Below, piece after piece: positions 50,346-62,193 of a stretch of 64,000 bases of DNA. Position 1 is the first letter of the stretch. Every line of letters begins with the position of its first letter. The notes beneath the pieces are model-generated. The model saw only the letters and a program-made list of their open reading frames with translations. It searched no databases and had not been told where the DNA came from. Source of the stretch: Chrysaora quinquecirrha (Eukaryota > Cnidaria > Scyphozoa > Semaeostomeae > Pelagiidae); contig JACTAT010000026.1 in NCBI GenBank assembly GCA_014526335.1, positions 1,249,565-1,313,564 of the forward strand, in the 5' to 3' direction. Position numbers and translations under genes: made by a program.

Positions 50346-51409
50346 TTATTTAGACTTGTAATGACTCGTGTTCCGTCGATCGCTTTATATCTAATGATGG
50401 AAACAATTAATAAAAACCAAATAAAACTAAACAATTAAGAAGAAAAACATTTCAATTAAGTAGTATTTCATGATTGATTCTGTAAACATAGTTCTGAATT
50501 TTTTAGATAATGTTATATATCATGAATTTTTAAAATATTTTTCATATTTCAATTTTTAACTTAAATAATCTTCATCTGTATTAGTCTTAACTTGGCTACC
50601 ATTTATTCGCATCTTATTTTTATTTTGCGCATTTAGATTAGGAAAACTTTAGTATAGCATTGTTATTAGTGCCGACTTTTTGCATCAAATATTTTGATAC
50701 TTCGACGTTATTATTGCTAAATTTTATTTTTGCCAATGTAAAATGGTTTAAATCTTTTAGATATACGCTGCTTTTTAAAAACCCTTGGCTTTGTTCTCAG
50801 CATAGGGGTTCCTCATTTTTGGACTGATACGTCACCATGGACTGATACGTCACCATAGCATCACCCTCTTCCCTTTTCAAAAACATGTTTCGCATAAAAA
50901 GTGGCTAAAGGGTGAAACATTGTTGGTCAAACAATTGAGATTTGTTTTACCAACACGTTTGACAGTTTGGCCACGTCACAAATCATTGCTTGATAAGCGT
51001 CATGCTTTAAAGGCTAAATGATAACTCTAAACTACTTTTCCCCGAATTCTTGCAAAATAATTAGCTAAATGATTAGTATATCCTGGAATATATGTCCTTT
51101 TTCTGTAAATACAATTCATCTATTGGAAAGCTTAACCGCATGTTAAAATAAATTTCATAAATCATGTTACTGCACATAAGATGTATAAAACTGACAATTC
51201 TGTGACTTTTCTGTTTGCTTTCTCTTCAGAACATGCGCAATGGTTTCACAATCGACTATATTTTCGATGTTTCTTGCTTTCTCTGTATCTAAAGACACTG
51301 TTGTAGCTGTCGCCATCGACGCATCTTCAAAGCGAAAGTCTATAGCTCCTATAAACTTTGCTCGTACCGTCGTACACAGTTTCAGCGACTTTTGCTATAA
51401 AAGCAATCT

Positions 51410-51935
51410 ATAGCCCACCAACATTCATCTTAGGGAATTGCCAGACCAGAAAGAACTCTATCCAACTCGATCACCCCTCATTCCCCGGACACATGCCTCG
51501 AGCCCTCGATCCACCTCGATCTTGTGCGCCGTGCAAAACCATCTCCATTGTGCAACTCGGAATTGCTTTAATAACGTCGCTCTGCGACGTCTTCTATCTA
51601 CATTTACCTGATTTCCCACATACTGTGCCAGTCATGTCATGCTCAATATTTCGCTCCCAGTCAGTTGAAACAATCACTTGAAACAATCATTTTAGGGATT
51701 GCCTCCTCTTTAGACGGAACTCCCCCCAACTCGTTCAGCCCTCAATCTCAAGCCAGAGCTCTCGATCCACTTTGATCTTCTGCACCGCGCAAAACCATCC
51801 CCAATTTGCAACTCAGAATTGTTTTCATACCGTCGCTTTGCATCGTCTTCCATCTACCTTGACCTACGCATGTCATCCTAAATATTTCGCTCTCTGGCCG
51901 CATGTCCAAAATACTGCAGCTTCAGGTCATAGCAA
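51410..51935. repeat. Imperfect tandem duplication, about 260-bp unit
   Basis: The two halves share TTTTAGGGA(A)TTGCC, CTCGATCCAC(C/T)T(C/T)GATCTT, GCAAAACCATC(T/C)CCA and GCGACGTCTTC/TGCATCGTCTTC followed by ATCTAC, and CAATATTTCGCTC/AAATATTTCGCTC. Frames through both copies end independently, so it is treated as non-coding. Confidence 0.65.
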
Positions 51936-52343
51936 CTGTGAAGCAGTTATTATCGGAAACAATCGCGTTGCACGCAATGGGTTCATTGCTATTTCCGTGT
52001 CGAAATTACGAAATTTCAGCACTCGAATCATCAGAACTGTAACCAGGGTAGCGAAATTTTATGTGCCGAAGATCGTATTACAGAAAACATAGTATGAGAC
52101 CAACTTTCTGATTCACAACGAAATAGGAATTACACAAAAACACGCCAAAACTACAATACCTTCCTTAAATCGCCAGCTCAATACTCTAACCACCAAAGCG
52201 ACTATTCAGACGCGAGATTTTATGTAACGAAGATCGTATTAAAAGAACAGAAGAATGAGACTGGACTTCTAAACCTCGTGACAAAATTACAAAAATGCAT
52301 GCCAATACAACAATACCTCCTAAAATTAAGCTCTGTAGAATTT

Positions 52344-53471
52344 TCATTCTATAACACTCACTTTCTCCAATGGTTCAGGTGGTTTCTCGGGGCGGATAAC
52401 GTTAAAATTGCTATAATATTTCAATAGATTATCAACGTTCTCTTTTTCTAGCCTGTAATGTTTCGTAATTTTATCTGCTGTCCATACCTCTGGGTTATTT
52501 GACTGTCTATCAAATAATTCAAGTAATTCCTGAGCCGTCAGTTTTCCAGGAATGATTTTTCTTTTATCTCTTATCGGATGCTTCCTCTCAATTTTCTAAA
52601 GAAGAAATGTTATTTTCTTAATATATGTGAGCGGATTTTAGATTTAGGACAACTACAGACTCATAGGGTTGCTACTAGATGGAACAATTCTCACGCTTTC
52701 AAATCGTGCCCTTTTAAATTCTTACAATTTTTTCAGTTGTGCCATTTGTGCCGCTTTAAAATATCGTACCATACAATACATACCACTTCAAATTACCTCA
52801 CGTTTTCTAGGAAATTGCTTCAGGGTAAACGAAAGAATGAGATGGCCTTGTGTCGATATTGCCTTTATGTTTTTGATTAACTTTGTAGGGTTACTGGTAG
52901 AGTTAAGTTGTTTAGCGTGAGTCTGTGTATATTTCTAGTCAAGTGCTTGTTTTCCTGTGTGTTAGAATGGTACTAGCTAAACTGCAGCATACTGCTTGTG
53001 CCTTTAGATTAGGGATTTATTAATGCAGCCCAGAAACCTAGATGTAGATGAATATTTTGTGAAAGACAAAATTGACAAAAGCAAACACCTCTGCATCAAT
53101 AGAATCAACTTTTAAGCCACTAAGCATGTTGAGGAAATTCTCGTCTCGCTGTTTGCTGACATTCTGTAGGTTTGGATTTTCTGCAAGAAAAGATAATCAG
53201 AACTTTAAAACAATTTCAGTTAATTCCATTACTAACAAAATACTATAATAACGTTTCTTATCCCAGCAATTTCTAACAAACTGAAATGATTTAGGCCTGG
53301 CCTATTTAGGCCCTATTTATTACCTGAAATCAATTTTTCATACTTTGCCACAGTTGATGGATGTCTTGGCGCCTGAGTCGGCTTTTCCTTTCCTATGACT
53401 TTATGCATTTTAGCTTCAGTTTCAACTTGTGCTCGCACGGCTCGTGCAAATTTCGATCTTACGGCACCCAT
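52344..53471 (-). CDS. NDUFAF4: NADH dehydrogenase complex I assembly factor 4
   Basis: Three exons: 53324-53471, 53089-53180, 52344-52595; 492 nt, 163 residues (human 175). Start MGAVRSKFARA parallels the myristoylatable MGA N-terminus of the family. It is followed by the hallmark APRHPST, then GKLTAQELLELF and the conserved WTADKITKHYRLEKENV...LLKYY block near the C-terminus. Phases are 1 then 0, with good GT-AG signals. Family role: mitochondrial protein needed for assembly of respiratory complex I. It is transcribed divergently from the pitchfork gene with 223 bp between start codons. An in-frame upstream Met at about 53528 exists, but the MGA start fits the family. Confidence 0.93.
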
Positions 53472-53694
53472 AATTGCGCCACAGCTTCTCAGCAGAAATT
53501 TTTGCCTAGGCCATTTTTGGTTCGCCACAAAATTACATGAAGTAGTTGACCCTGTCCTCGTTTTCAGATTCTATGAAGGAGAGGTTTTTGTTGTCAAGGT
53601 TACATAAATTTTAGTTGAACTGCACAAGGTGAAATACCTTTACCAATCGATTTTTTTTATCTTAATTCGAGTAAAAATAAAAAGTTATTGAGTC
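53472..53694. promoter_or_regulatory. Bidirectional promoter region, NDUFAF4 / pitchfork
   Basis: Only 223 bp lie between the two ATGs. No TATA box is obvious. Sharing of regulatory sequence is an inference from head-to-head spacing. Confidence 0.5.
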
Positions 53695-56600
53695 ATGGCT
53701 TCTTTATTTCCTTTATCTACACCTGGTAAGTATAATTTCCATGTTTGGGTGTTTTCTGTCTGTCAGTTTCAAGGCTAATTTGTGCTGTTGTGAAGTCCTA
53801 AGTTGGGTTGAACTGACTGAAAAATTAAGTCCAAAATTGGGTTGTCTAAAAATGTCCTTTTTGTTTCAGTTCCTTCAAAAGTATCATTTGGCACAACGTT
53901 AGATAGAGATCTTTTGCCATTAAAACCTCCACATACAAGAGCTGGTAATGAACTTGGTCTCAGAGGACAACCTAACCTTGCTCCTGGTGCTTATGACAAC
54001 CATCAGGTAGGTATAAAGCATTTTCATGCCACACTGAAAAGCTTCATTGTTGTGGGGGCAAGTTGCGATGGCCTAAAAATGGTGTGTGTGCATGGCCAAA
54101 ACAATAGAAAAGAAATGTAACCCATTGTTCTTCTATTGTTTATGCCAGCTGCGTGGCAAATTGAAAAATAGAGAATAAGAGCAGCATGTGCAACATCTTG
54201 CGTGCATCGCAAACTTTCCAGTCAGGTTTTCATGAAGGGAGAGGCCAGCCTCAGTCTGGAAAGCATGCAAGGGCACACACAACATTTCAAGATCATACTA
54301 AGCAGAGAGGTACATATTGGCCAATAGGTCCATTCATTGCAAACAAAGCAACAACAACAACAACTACCAAACAGCTGTTAAGGTTGGTCGTTAAGGTGAT
54401 AGCAATAAATAGGACTCATGTAACAAGTCTATAGACCAAGTTGGAAGACATGACATTTTCAGCCTATGCATAGTTACGAGCAGATTGAGAAAGGTCAAAC
54501 AAAAGGGGAGGTGCGTGCAAATTTGCAACTGAGAATAAGTTTCCCAACCAGTTCTCCAGACTTGTTACATGATTCCTATTTATTGCTACCACCTTCTATG
54601 ACCAACATAAACATCTGTTTTGTAGTTGTTGTTGTTACTGCTGCTATTCGCAATGACAGGGAGTCAGGTTACCAGTCTAGATAGTCTACAGAGTATCATG
54701 TGCATGTTGAAGTGCAATTGCATTGTTCCCTTCTTTTGTTCTAATGTTGCATTGTTCCTTTCAATTGTTCTAATGTTTATCTTGTGCATGCGCTACACTC
54801 CACAGACTTGCATAAACAAAAGGCCTAATATTTTAAAACAACTGACACCTTTGCCACTTCTCAACTTGACGATCATTGTTACAGTCATTTTACCAGTCAT
54901 TCCTACAGTCATTTTAATTTGTACGAGCATCATTTTTACAGTCTATAGTATGACTCAACCAGACATTTCTATTTTCATCATAAGCCATCTTGAGATAATA
55001 AGATAATTCTGTGTTATTACCAAGAATTTCATATTTCATTTCAGTTCAGCTCATTTATTTATGAAATGGAAAGACGTCCTGTTTGCAAGAAAGGTTACTC
55101 CTTAGGATCACGGACAGCTCCAAAGTTTCAAAAGGAAGGAAATGTAAGTTCAATTTAATGATTTGTTTTGCTTCACATTGATTAACTTGATTTGATTTGA
55201 TTTGATTTGATTTGATTTGATTTGATTTGATTTGATTTGATTTGATTTGATTTGATTTGATTTGATTTGATTTGATTTGATTTGATTTGATTTGATTTGA
55301 TTTGATTTGATTTGATTTGATTTGATTTGATAGGCTACATTTCCTGGCCCTCCTGCTTATCAACCAATCATCAGTAAAACGAGAGAGTTTTCTCCTGCAT
55401 ACAAACCATTTCAAAGTGGAGCAACCAGATTGCCACCAGTGAAACAAGATGCTACACCGGGGTACGTCACATTTCATTTAATTTGATTTTTCTCTTGTTT
55501 TCAATTCTTATTAAAGTCTCTCTCCTTTACACCACCTCTCTTGGTTGGGAAAAGCCTCTTTCTCCCTATTAAGCTCTACTATTATATAGTTATAACAAAT
55601 TGACTTTTGCACGTGATATCTATACAATAACAATAACGACATTGAATATAATAAATATAAATCAACCTTATGCCTTATGTTCTCGATTCTGTCATAAAGC
55701 TTTAAACTTCGTTGTCATCTGTGTTTTGACACCCTGAAGACTCGCCACAATCTATTAATCTATTGCATCTGATTTTTAGACCAGGAGCCTATGAGCAACA
55801 GGCAGCAGCGAAGAGAAAAATGCAATTTCATGGAAGTTTTAGTGGCCCACAAACATTGCGCAATTCAATTACTATGATCTGCCATAATGGCGAGCCAGAT
55901 ATCGTAAGATGAAGATTTCAATTCTTCGATAAACCTTATTGCATTCGAAGCTTGAATAATTTGTAGCTCAATTGTGGTTCAGTGACTGTAATTCTGCTTT
56001 CTTTTCTTACAGTGTGCGTCTTGTGACAAAGTCCCAAATGGTGATTATTTCAAAAATCGTTCATCAGCCTTATGCAGAGGATGCTACGAGGAAAGATCAA
56101 AGATAGCACACACTAAACAATCGAAAAAGTAAATAATTTGTATTTTCTTTATTTTTTGGTAATTTCTAATAACTTGATCACTTTGGGTGACTCCCCTTTG
56201 GTTCCCTAGGAAATCTAAGAAAGACCTCCATAGGATTTTTCTACAAAGATCTTGTTCTTTGAGCAAATGAAAGTTCTTGGCAGCTAAGGCTTCTCCATTA
56301 GACTACGGTAAAAGAAGGCAGAAGCTGTCTTACCCGAAGCAGAGCAATTGGAAGACTGCATGCGTGTGAAAACCAACATTGCAGCCCTCAGTCCGAGATC
56401 TCGTCATGCATTCTCGTTTGAAATTTTCTGCTACCAGCTTAGATGGTCTTTTCAACCCTACTTTTGTTAACTTCCTTACAATCTCTCTTTTTCCATATTA
56501 CAAGCGGTAGTGTTGTTGTTTTTAGGAAATTGAATTCATACACAAAAGTGCGTGATTGCAGATCGATTCATGTACACGAAGGAACAAACGCAAAACTCAG

Positions 56601-57199
56601 AGTGAGTAACAAATATTTTGCTTTTAATAATACTTTAATAGATTAGCTTTATAGATCAGTGGTTCATCAGAAGAATGCTGTTCATATACTAGGTGGACAG
56701 TGTCAGTAATGATGATGAAGTTTGACAGGCCTAGAGCATGCGGCAGATACACAATATACATGGATTGGCTGGCAAAAGTATCGGGGTTACCGGCAATCGA
56801 TATCATTAGCAGACGTGAGAGAGGACACGAGAAAAATGCTGTTTCCAACGTCAAAATCTGATATGGCACCTGCATTGATTGACTCAGGATATATAGAAAT
56901 TTATGCACAAGCCTTAAGTTAAAAATACGCATATAACGCCTGAGGGCAAACAAGGATAATGCAGTTTTTATTGTTTAAGATGAGATGTATGGCGAACACT
57001 CAAGTTTGCTCTTGGATGCTCTCTGTCGTTGGCTCTCTGATCATGCAGTCTAGGATTCGAACCCCATCAATTGTGGTATGCCACTTGTGAAATAGTCTAA
57101 GGCTAAATTGATATTCTTTTCTCTTTATAGCTTATGAGCGACAAAGACTTGAAGAAACTAAGAACTCGTGAAGCCTACATGAGCCTGTACTATTCATAG
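53695..57199 (+). CDS. PIFO: Protein pitchfork (ciliary microtubule-associated)
   Basis: Eight exons, all phases consistent: 53695-53725, 53870-54006, 55045-55143, 55334-55461, 55780-55903, 56013-56128, 56526-56601, 57131-57199; 259 residues (human 191). Family marks: SFGTTLDRDLLP near the N-terminus, GLRGQPNLAPGAYD, KKGYSLGSRTAPKF, a shippo-type TPGPGAYE, and the C-terminal SDKDLKKLRTREAYMSLYYS, which parallels the human ending. Known role: associated with primary-cilium disassembly and axonemal microtubule inner proteins. Extra here: exon 56013-56128 encodes a CX2C-X16-CX2C cluster (Cys 174, 177, 194, 197), which could bind zinc and accounts for much of the added length. Intron 3 is mostly a TTTGA array. 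Confidence 0.92.
55190..55331. repeat. (TTTGA)n array abutting a splice acceptor
   Basis: About 28 near-perfect TTTGA units that fill three quarters of the 190-bp pitchfork intron 3 and run directly into the TTTGATAG acceptor at 55333. The minus-strand frame reads a repeating Ile-Lys-Ser-Asn-Gln and is not a gene. Confidence 0.97.
57020..57090 (+). repeat. tRNA-derived SINE, family B (5'-truncated)
   Basis: GTCGTTGGCTCTCTGATCAT, B-box GGATTCGAACCCCATC, then GGTATGCCACTTGTG, as in the 37.4-kb copies. It lies just upstream of the last pitchfork exon. Confidence 0.7.
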
Positions 57200-58064
57200 A
57201 GAGAGCCAAAAATCAGTAATTATGAAATTATTTCATTTTTTACATTTTGCCAAATCTTATGTATAGATTGAAAGCAAAATGTTACTGTGTCGGATCATTT
57301 AAATCTCTTTAAATGAATGGAAGGGTAAAAACAACTTAACAATTTTGGTACGGAGGTAGCTATTAATGTGGCCTATTATTTGGAATCCTTGGACTTTGCA
57401 AATGGACGCTAGATTAACTAACTCCTGCGATGAGTTTTTGTATGTAATCTAATCTACGTTATATTAATTGTATACTTTGCATGTGTTTCTGTCTTGTGCC
57501 ATTCATGTACATATCAACAACGCAAGAAACTTGATTTTCAATTTGCATCAAATAAGTCTTTGCTGGTGCCCATGGCATTTAGAACGTAGAACTCCGAAAT
57601 GTCTGCCTAGGTGATCAGCTGATGAGCCATACTCCTACAACAAAACTAGAGCTACACTTTTTGACTAAAGCCATAATGGAATGAAATACGTTTTTCATCC
57701 TGTCTTAAATTCTACAAAAGAGAAATATACACTTGGCAACACTCTGTGAAAACCTACAAACACTGTAACTACATTGTTGGCCATCAACAACAAGGTGGGT
57801 GTTTGAACATTCATTTAAAATGAAAAGGAGATGGATCACTTCTAGGATTGGGATTACTCCCCCTGTTTTATTTCTTATTTTTTGTTTATCTTTACAAACC
57901 CATGCCCCATAATCATTATATTGCAAGGCGCTTGGCAAAGGATCATTACTGTACGTTTTGTCAGACATTTGAAATTTGCGTATCAAGCCAACTACTTCAT
58001 CTTTTAGTCAGGTCGTGGGTCGAGTCGTAAAAATTGCTCCTCAAAAATTTTTGCAATAGAGAAG

Positions 58065-58225
58065 GTGCTGTGGCGTTGTCCTTTAATCCGGCTCGCTCGT
58101 GGCGTCAGAAGCTCAACGAGGTCAGGATTTGAGCCCCAATTACGTTAGTGTCACAGCCAAATTCGGGGTCTCCGTGAATCCTCTTATTCATACTGAAGAT
58201 CCTATGTGTTCCGACTGCTTTTGGC
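58065..58225 (+). repeat. tRNA-derived SINE, family A (copy)
   Basis: AAGGTGCTGTGGCGTTGTCC, CGTGGCGTCAGAAGCTCA, B-box-like AGGATTTGAGCCCC, AGTGTCACAGCC and a TACTGAAGATCCTATG tail. Confidence 0.75.
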
Positions 58226-58549
58226 AGTCATTGTAGCCCTCTTCTGAAAGTGATTTGCAAGTCTGTAAATGCCAGTGTACTCTGTTCTAGTCTGTTTATG
58301 AGACGTAGTCAGAGAGGCCGAAAGATTCGCCCCTTTGTGGCAATGGGACTTTGGTTTAGAGAACAGGTTGAGCATAATTGGATTAACTGGAATACATAAG
58401 GGGAGATGGTCATAGTCGAAATTCTGTCCTTGGTTTCTGTGCTGTTGTTGTGCAAGTTCTTGTGTAACAGTGACACAACAAAGGATAGTTGCAAATCAAC
58501 TATGAATATGTTGGGATTTACAATTCAAAACTCTTTTTAAATACTTGTC

Positions 58550-58715
58550 GAAGGTTCTTTGGCGTCGTGGTCTAATCCAAGGTCTAATCCAGCTGACTCC
58601 TTGTCTCAGGAGCTCAGTGGGGTCGGAGTTCGAGCCCAGCCAAGGTAGCGTAACATCGAGGGTTCAGATCTCATTACCCCATTGGCGCTTAAAGTACCGT
58701 TGCACCTTTTTCTTC
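58550..58715 (+). repeat. tRNA-derived SINE, family A (copy)
   Basis: TTTGGCGTCGTGGTCTAATC with an internal repeat of GGTCTAATCCA, CAGGAGCTCAGTGGGGTC, B-box GAGTTCGAGCCCAGCC, GTAGCGTAACATCGAGG and CCGTTGCACCTTTTTCTTCAC. Confidence 0.78.
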
Positions 58716-59285
58716 ACATGTTGCTGTCAGTAAAAATGACTCTGTGTGCCGACTCTCTGTATTTTTGTCCATGAAGCTATTTTTAGTATGATAGCGAAAT
58801 TACCACTAGCGAGCGAGATGGCAACTAAAGTAAATGCCATAGGAATCTGAAGTGAATTCCTTCATAAGAGGTCACCAGAAATAGGTCCCAGAGATACCTA
58901 AAGCATTTTCAATTAAAACGTTACTAACATATTGTTTTAATAAAGTTTTTTCCTGATTATCAATTATTGAAGTAGGCCTTAGTAACCCTTGCTTTATGAA
59001 AAAAACAGAAGCAAATCGAACTAACAGGTAGTCAGTGAACATGCGTGCGTTTAAAAATTTATAACCCTCAAGTTTTTCCACAAGTTCAGAAATGATCAAA
59101 GCTTTTCGTTGTAGGCATTTTATACATCTAATTTCTGAATAAATTAAGTTTATATGTGTATTAAAAAGCGACAATTGGACGTGTGTTTGCCTGATGCTGT
59201 TTTAAGTTAGACACTGTATCATTGACTTTGTGAAGAGTTCAGCTGCCTGCCTACACAAAATTGCTTCACAGTTGGACATTGTATA

Positions 59286-62193
59286 ATGGCGGAGAGCATT
59301 AGCCACAGGCTGAAGGAATATCTTAGAAATGGACAGACGAGTGAGGAAATCAACGCCGTGGATTACACACCTCAACTGGACTCGAACAACGAAGGCGGCT
59401 TGAAAAGGAACTGGGAAGGACAGCGACCTCAAAATCATGATCGACGCTCCAGCTTAACAAGGTAAAATTCTTGAAAAGTTTTTAGTGATCTTTTCTTAGC
59501 TTATGTCAAGACTGCCACCTGTGATAACAAAAAACAACACAAATTGATGGGTATTCTAATGAGCTTTTCACAATCTTCAAGCTGTATCTACAGTTTTACA
59601 ACCAAGAAGAGTAACAATCCATTTATCGGTCTACAATGCCTCAAGTTCTTATATGGTTCTTCATCCTTTAAGTAATATTAAGCATAACTGTTTTGAATTC
59701 TGAAATGATCTTTGCTGAAGTTACTGCACCAGGTACCTGTCAGTGAAATAGCAATGGACGTTGTGCGTAAGAATTAAGATAAGAAATGCCCTAATATAGT
59801 TGAGTCCCAGATCTGTATAACGAATCGCTGATAGAACAAACTTCTCTTTATCACAAACTAAATGTCTGATACCCATAAAAAATATATTTTCAAAATTTCT
59901 CTCGGTTTAGCGAACTGAACTCACAAAGAATTTTTTTCATTCCCTTGACTGTTCGTTATACCGAGGTTTAATTCTTTACACTATTAAATTCGATATACGG
60001 GGTTTAACTGTACCCTACGATTCTGTATTGTTTTTCTCACAATCTGAACAATTTTATAAGAACACGAGCCTAGATTTTTCCCAGATTTGAAGAACAAAAT
60101 ATGAACAAGCCAAGGCTTGCCTTTGCATAAGCCCTTAGAATATCGGCTTGAAATGAAATTAAGACAATCAGGTAGCCTCGACCAAACTATAATGGTTCTT
60201 ATTAAAGAGTGTATGTATTCGAGAAGGAAATAAAGCTATAATCGTTCATGAAAGTATTTTCTCAATGCTCCAAAGAGAACAGCGATTTATTTCTGATTTT
60301 ACAACAATAAATTTGCCACATTAAACATTAATAGGTTAAGAGGCTTGTTTGCTTTCAATATATCCAATGAAGACGCTCTAAATGCTGATCTGTGGCCATT
60401 TTATTGCGCAAATGTTCATAACTGAATTAATCTCTTTAGAACATAACATTCAATTCAGTAAAAATCACTAACAAAAACTTATAAATTTTTCAACATTAAG
60501 AATCTTCATTTACTGCATCCTACAACGATACAACTTTAGGATATCAGCTGCCACCTGTTCTCGCTACATACTTGCTTTTATTCTTCGTTTATTATTGTTT
60601 ATTTCGTATTGCTAAAACTATCTTATTACCTATTTGCTAAGTCTATATCCTTCGCGGTACGAAATTCTCTTCTCTCAAGAATACTGCTCCAATAAGATTC
60701 ATAAATCAAGTCAACAACTTATTTTCAGGCTACTGTACTTCAAGGTTCTTGCTTAGGCTCACTGCTGTTGACAAATAGTAAAATCGACTGCCGTAGACTA
60801 ATCACACGAGTCTCATGTTTAATAACTCCATGTATATCTATGCTTTTGACCTCAATGCCTAGTATTTTGACTAGACTATGTCAACATCACTCGTTTTCAA
60901 ACTTTCACAAGCTAAATTCTAAACAATTTATTGATGTTGTGCCTCAGGGTTCTTGTCTAGGTTTACTGCTGCTCATTTCATACTTAATTGCAATCATAAT
61001 TACAGCATTTTCTTATCTACTATCATTTTGTGATTTAAGATACTCTCAGAAATACATGTTTTCCAATAAAATACTTGATGTTGTACCCCAAGGCTCTGTC
61101 CTAAGTTCATTACTGCTCATTATTAACCGCAAATGCATTTACTGGTCTAGTGTATACTGTATTAGAAATGTGAATGAAATTTCCTTTATTGATACAATCA
61201 TTTTACAGTTTTGCAGATCTGTATGAGCGTGCAGTCCGAAATGTGCTGAACATTCGTCCCTTATTTGATACTCCATTGGACATATTCGAACAGAGACGTC
61301 CTGGTGGACATAACCAACCGTTACATCCACAACAACAACAACATCATACTGGGAGAAAAACACGACCTGAGAATGGTCTTCAACAAGAACCAGTGGTAAA
61401 GGATGATCCGGAACGAAAAAGCTCAGAAGCTAGGATACCGCGTCCGGAATATCCGCATGGTGGGCATAATGAATCAACAAGTCGGTTTTTTACACATGTG
61501 CTGTCAGAACAAATACGACATAGCCATCCTAGGAGCTATGCTTCACCCTCGCAAATGCCACGTTACACAGGAGATGAACGCAAGATCCATACACAGAACA
61601 ATTTACCGACCAGTAGTCAAACGACCCAGAATCGGAACAATGCCTTTTACGACCGGGCACATGACGGATACCGGAGATATTGGTCGCAGCAGACCGGTCA
61701 TAACTATAAGCACAAGCCAGGAATGCTGGACAGTATGAAACATCCGCCTCGTCATCAAATCGAGTTTCAGACACATGAGAACACGAGTGACGTTAAAGAA
61801 CCGATAAAGCAAGAAATAAGAACGGAGAAAGAGGACCAAAGCGAGGCAGAAATTAAAAGTGATTCAAATGAACTTTCTAAAAATATTGATTATAAACCTC
61901 TCACTGATGCAGAACTAGAAAATTACAAAGATAAAGTGAGAGAAAACGCGCGCTTGAAATACAGACCTTATAGTCTGCGAAGCAAGAAAAACGGAATGAG
62001 AAAAAAGTTTACGAGTGGTAAAAGAAAAGGTAATAAGAACAAAAAGCAAATGAAAATAAGGAACCCATGGAAGCCTCAAAGCAGTCAAGAAATGTTTTTA
62101 TTTAATTTGGGACTAATGAGAAAGATTAAAACCGAAAATGTCAAGAATGCGAATTTGGGCAATGGAGGGGGTATGGTAAAGAGTGACACTTAA
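59286..62193 (+). CDS. Unrecognised two-exon protein, Lys/Arg-rich, possibly nuclear
   Basis: Exons 59286-59461 and 61209-62193 join in phase 2 and give 386 residues. The start MAESISHRLKEYLRNGQ and the junction segment SFADLYERAVRNVLNI look helical and conserved-like. The middle is low complexity (PQQQQHH, many Asn/His/Ser). The C-terminal third is strongly basic (RKKFTSGKRKGNKNKKQMK) with candidate nuclear-localisation signals. Two sumoylation-type sites, PIKQE and KIKTE, are visible. It ends with a hydrophobic EMFLFNLGLM patch. I do not recognise the family and assign no function. The 1.75-kb intron contains LINE fragments and an interspersed repeat. Stop TAA at 62191-62193. Confidence 0.75.
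59790..60020. repeat. TATAACGAA-type interspersed repeat
   Basis: Contains TGTATAACGAATCGCTGATAG, GTTCGTTATACCGAGGTTTA and TTCGATATACGGGGTTTAAC, words typical of abundant short repeats with inverted TATAACGAA motifs. Class unknown. Confidence 0.45.
60720..61130 (+). mobile_element. Triplicated LINE reverse-transcriptase fragment
   Basis: Three consecutive copies of the RT motif region: near 60730 (CTTCAAGGTTCTTGCTTAGG), 60935 (DVVPQGSCLGLLLL) and 61078 (DVVPQGSVLSSLLLI). In intact non-LTR elements this is the VPQGS(V/C)LGPLLF block upstream of the YxDD site. No YxDD follows, so these are degenerate. Confidence 0.65.

Larger units (their letters stand above)
49347..52343. other. Intergenic region between LATS and NDUFAF4
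   Basis: It contains the LATS poly(A) signal (49452), a TGACGT-rich array (49885-50345), an AT-rich block (50400-50760), an 18-bp direct repeat GGACTGATACGTCACCAT at about 50820 and 50839, a fragment related to the 23.4-kb TIR element (50905-51000) and an imperfect 260-bp duplication (51410-51935). No gene is supported. Confidence 0.5.
57200..59285. other. Intergenic region with two SINEs
   Basis: Between pitchfork and the next plus-strand gene. It holds two family-A SINE copies (58065-58225, 58550-58715) in the same orientation and no supportable exon. Confidence 0.5.

Noticed and set aside
51358..52092. Two plus-strand frames of 106-107 codons
   Set aside because: They lie on the two halves of an imperfect duplication in different contexts, end independently and show no recognisable domain.
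55055..55477. Minus-strand 140-codon frame with Ile-Lys-Ser-Asn-Gln repeats
   Set aside because: It is the antisense translation of the TTTGA array plus pitchfork exons; exon phases and conservation support the plus strand.
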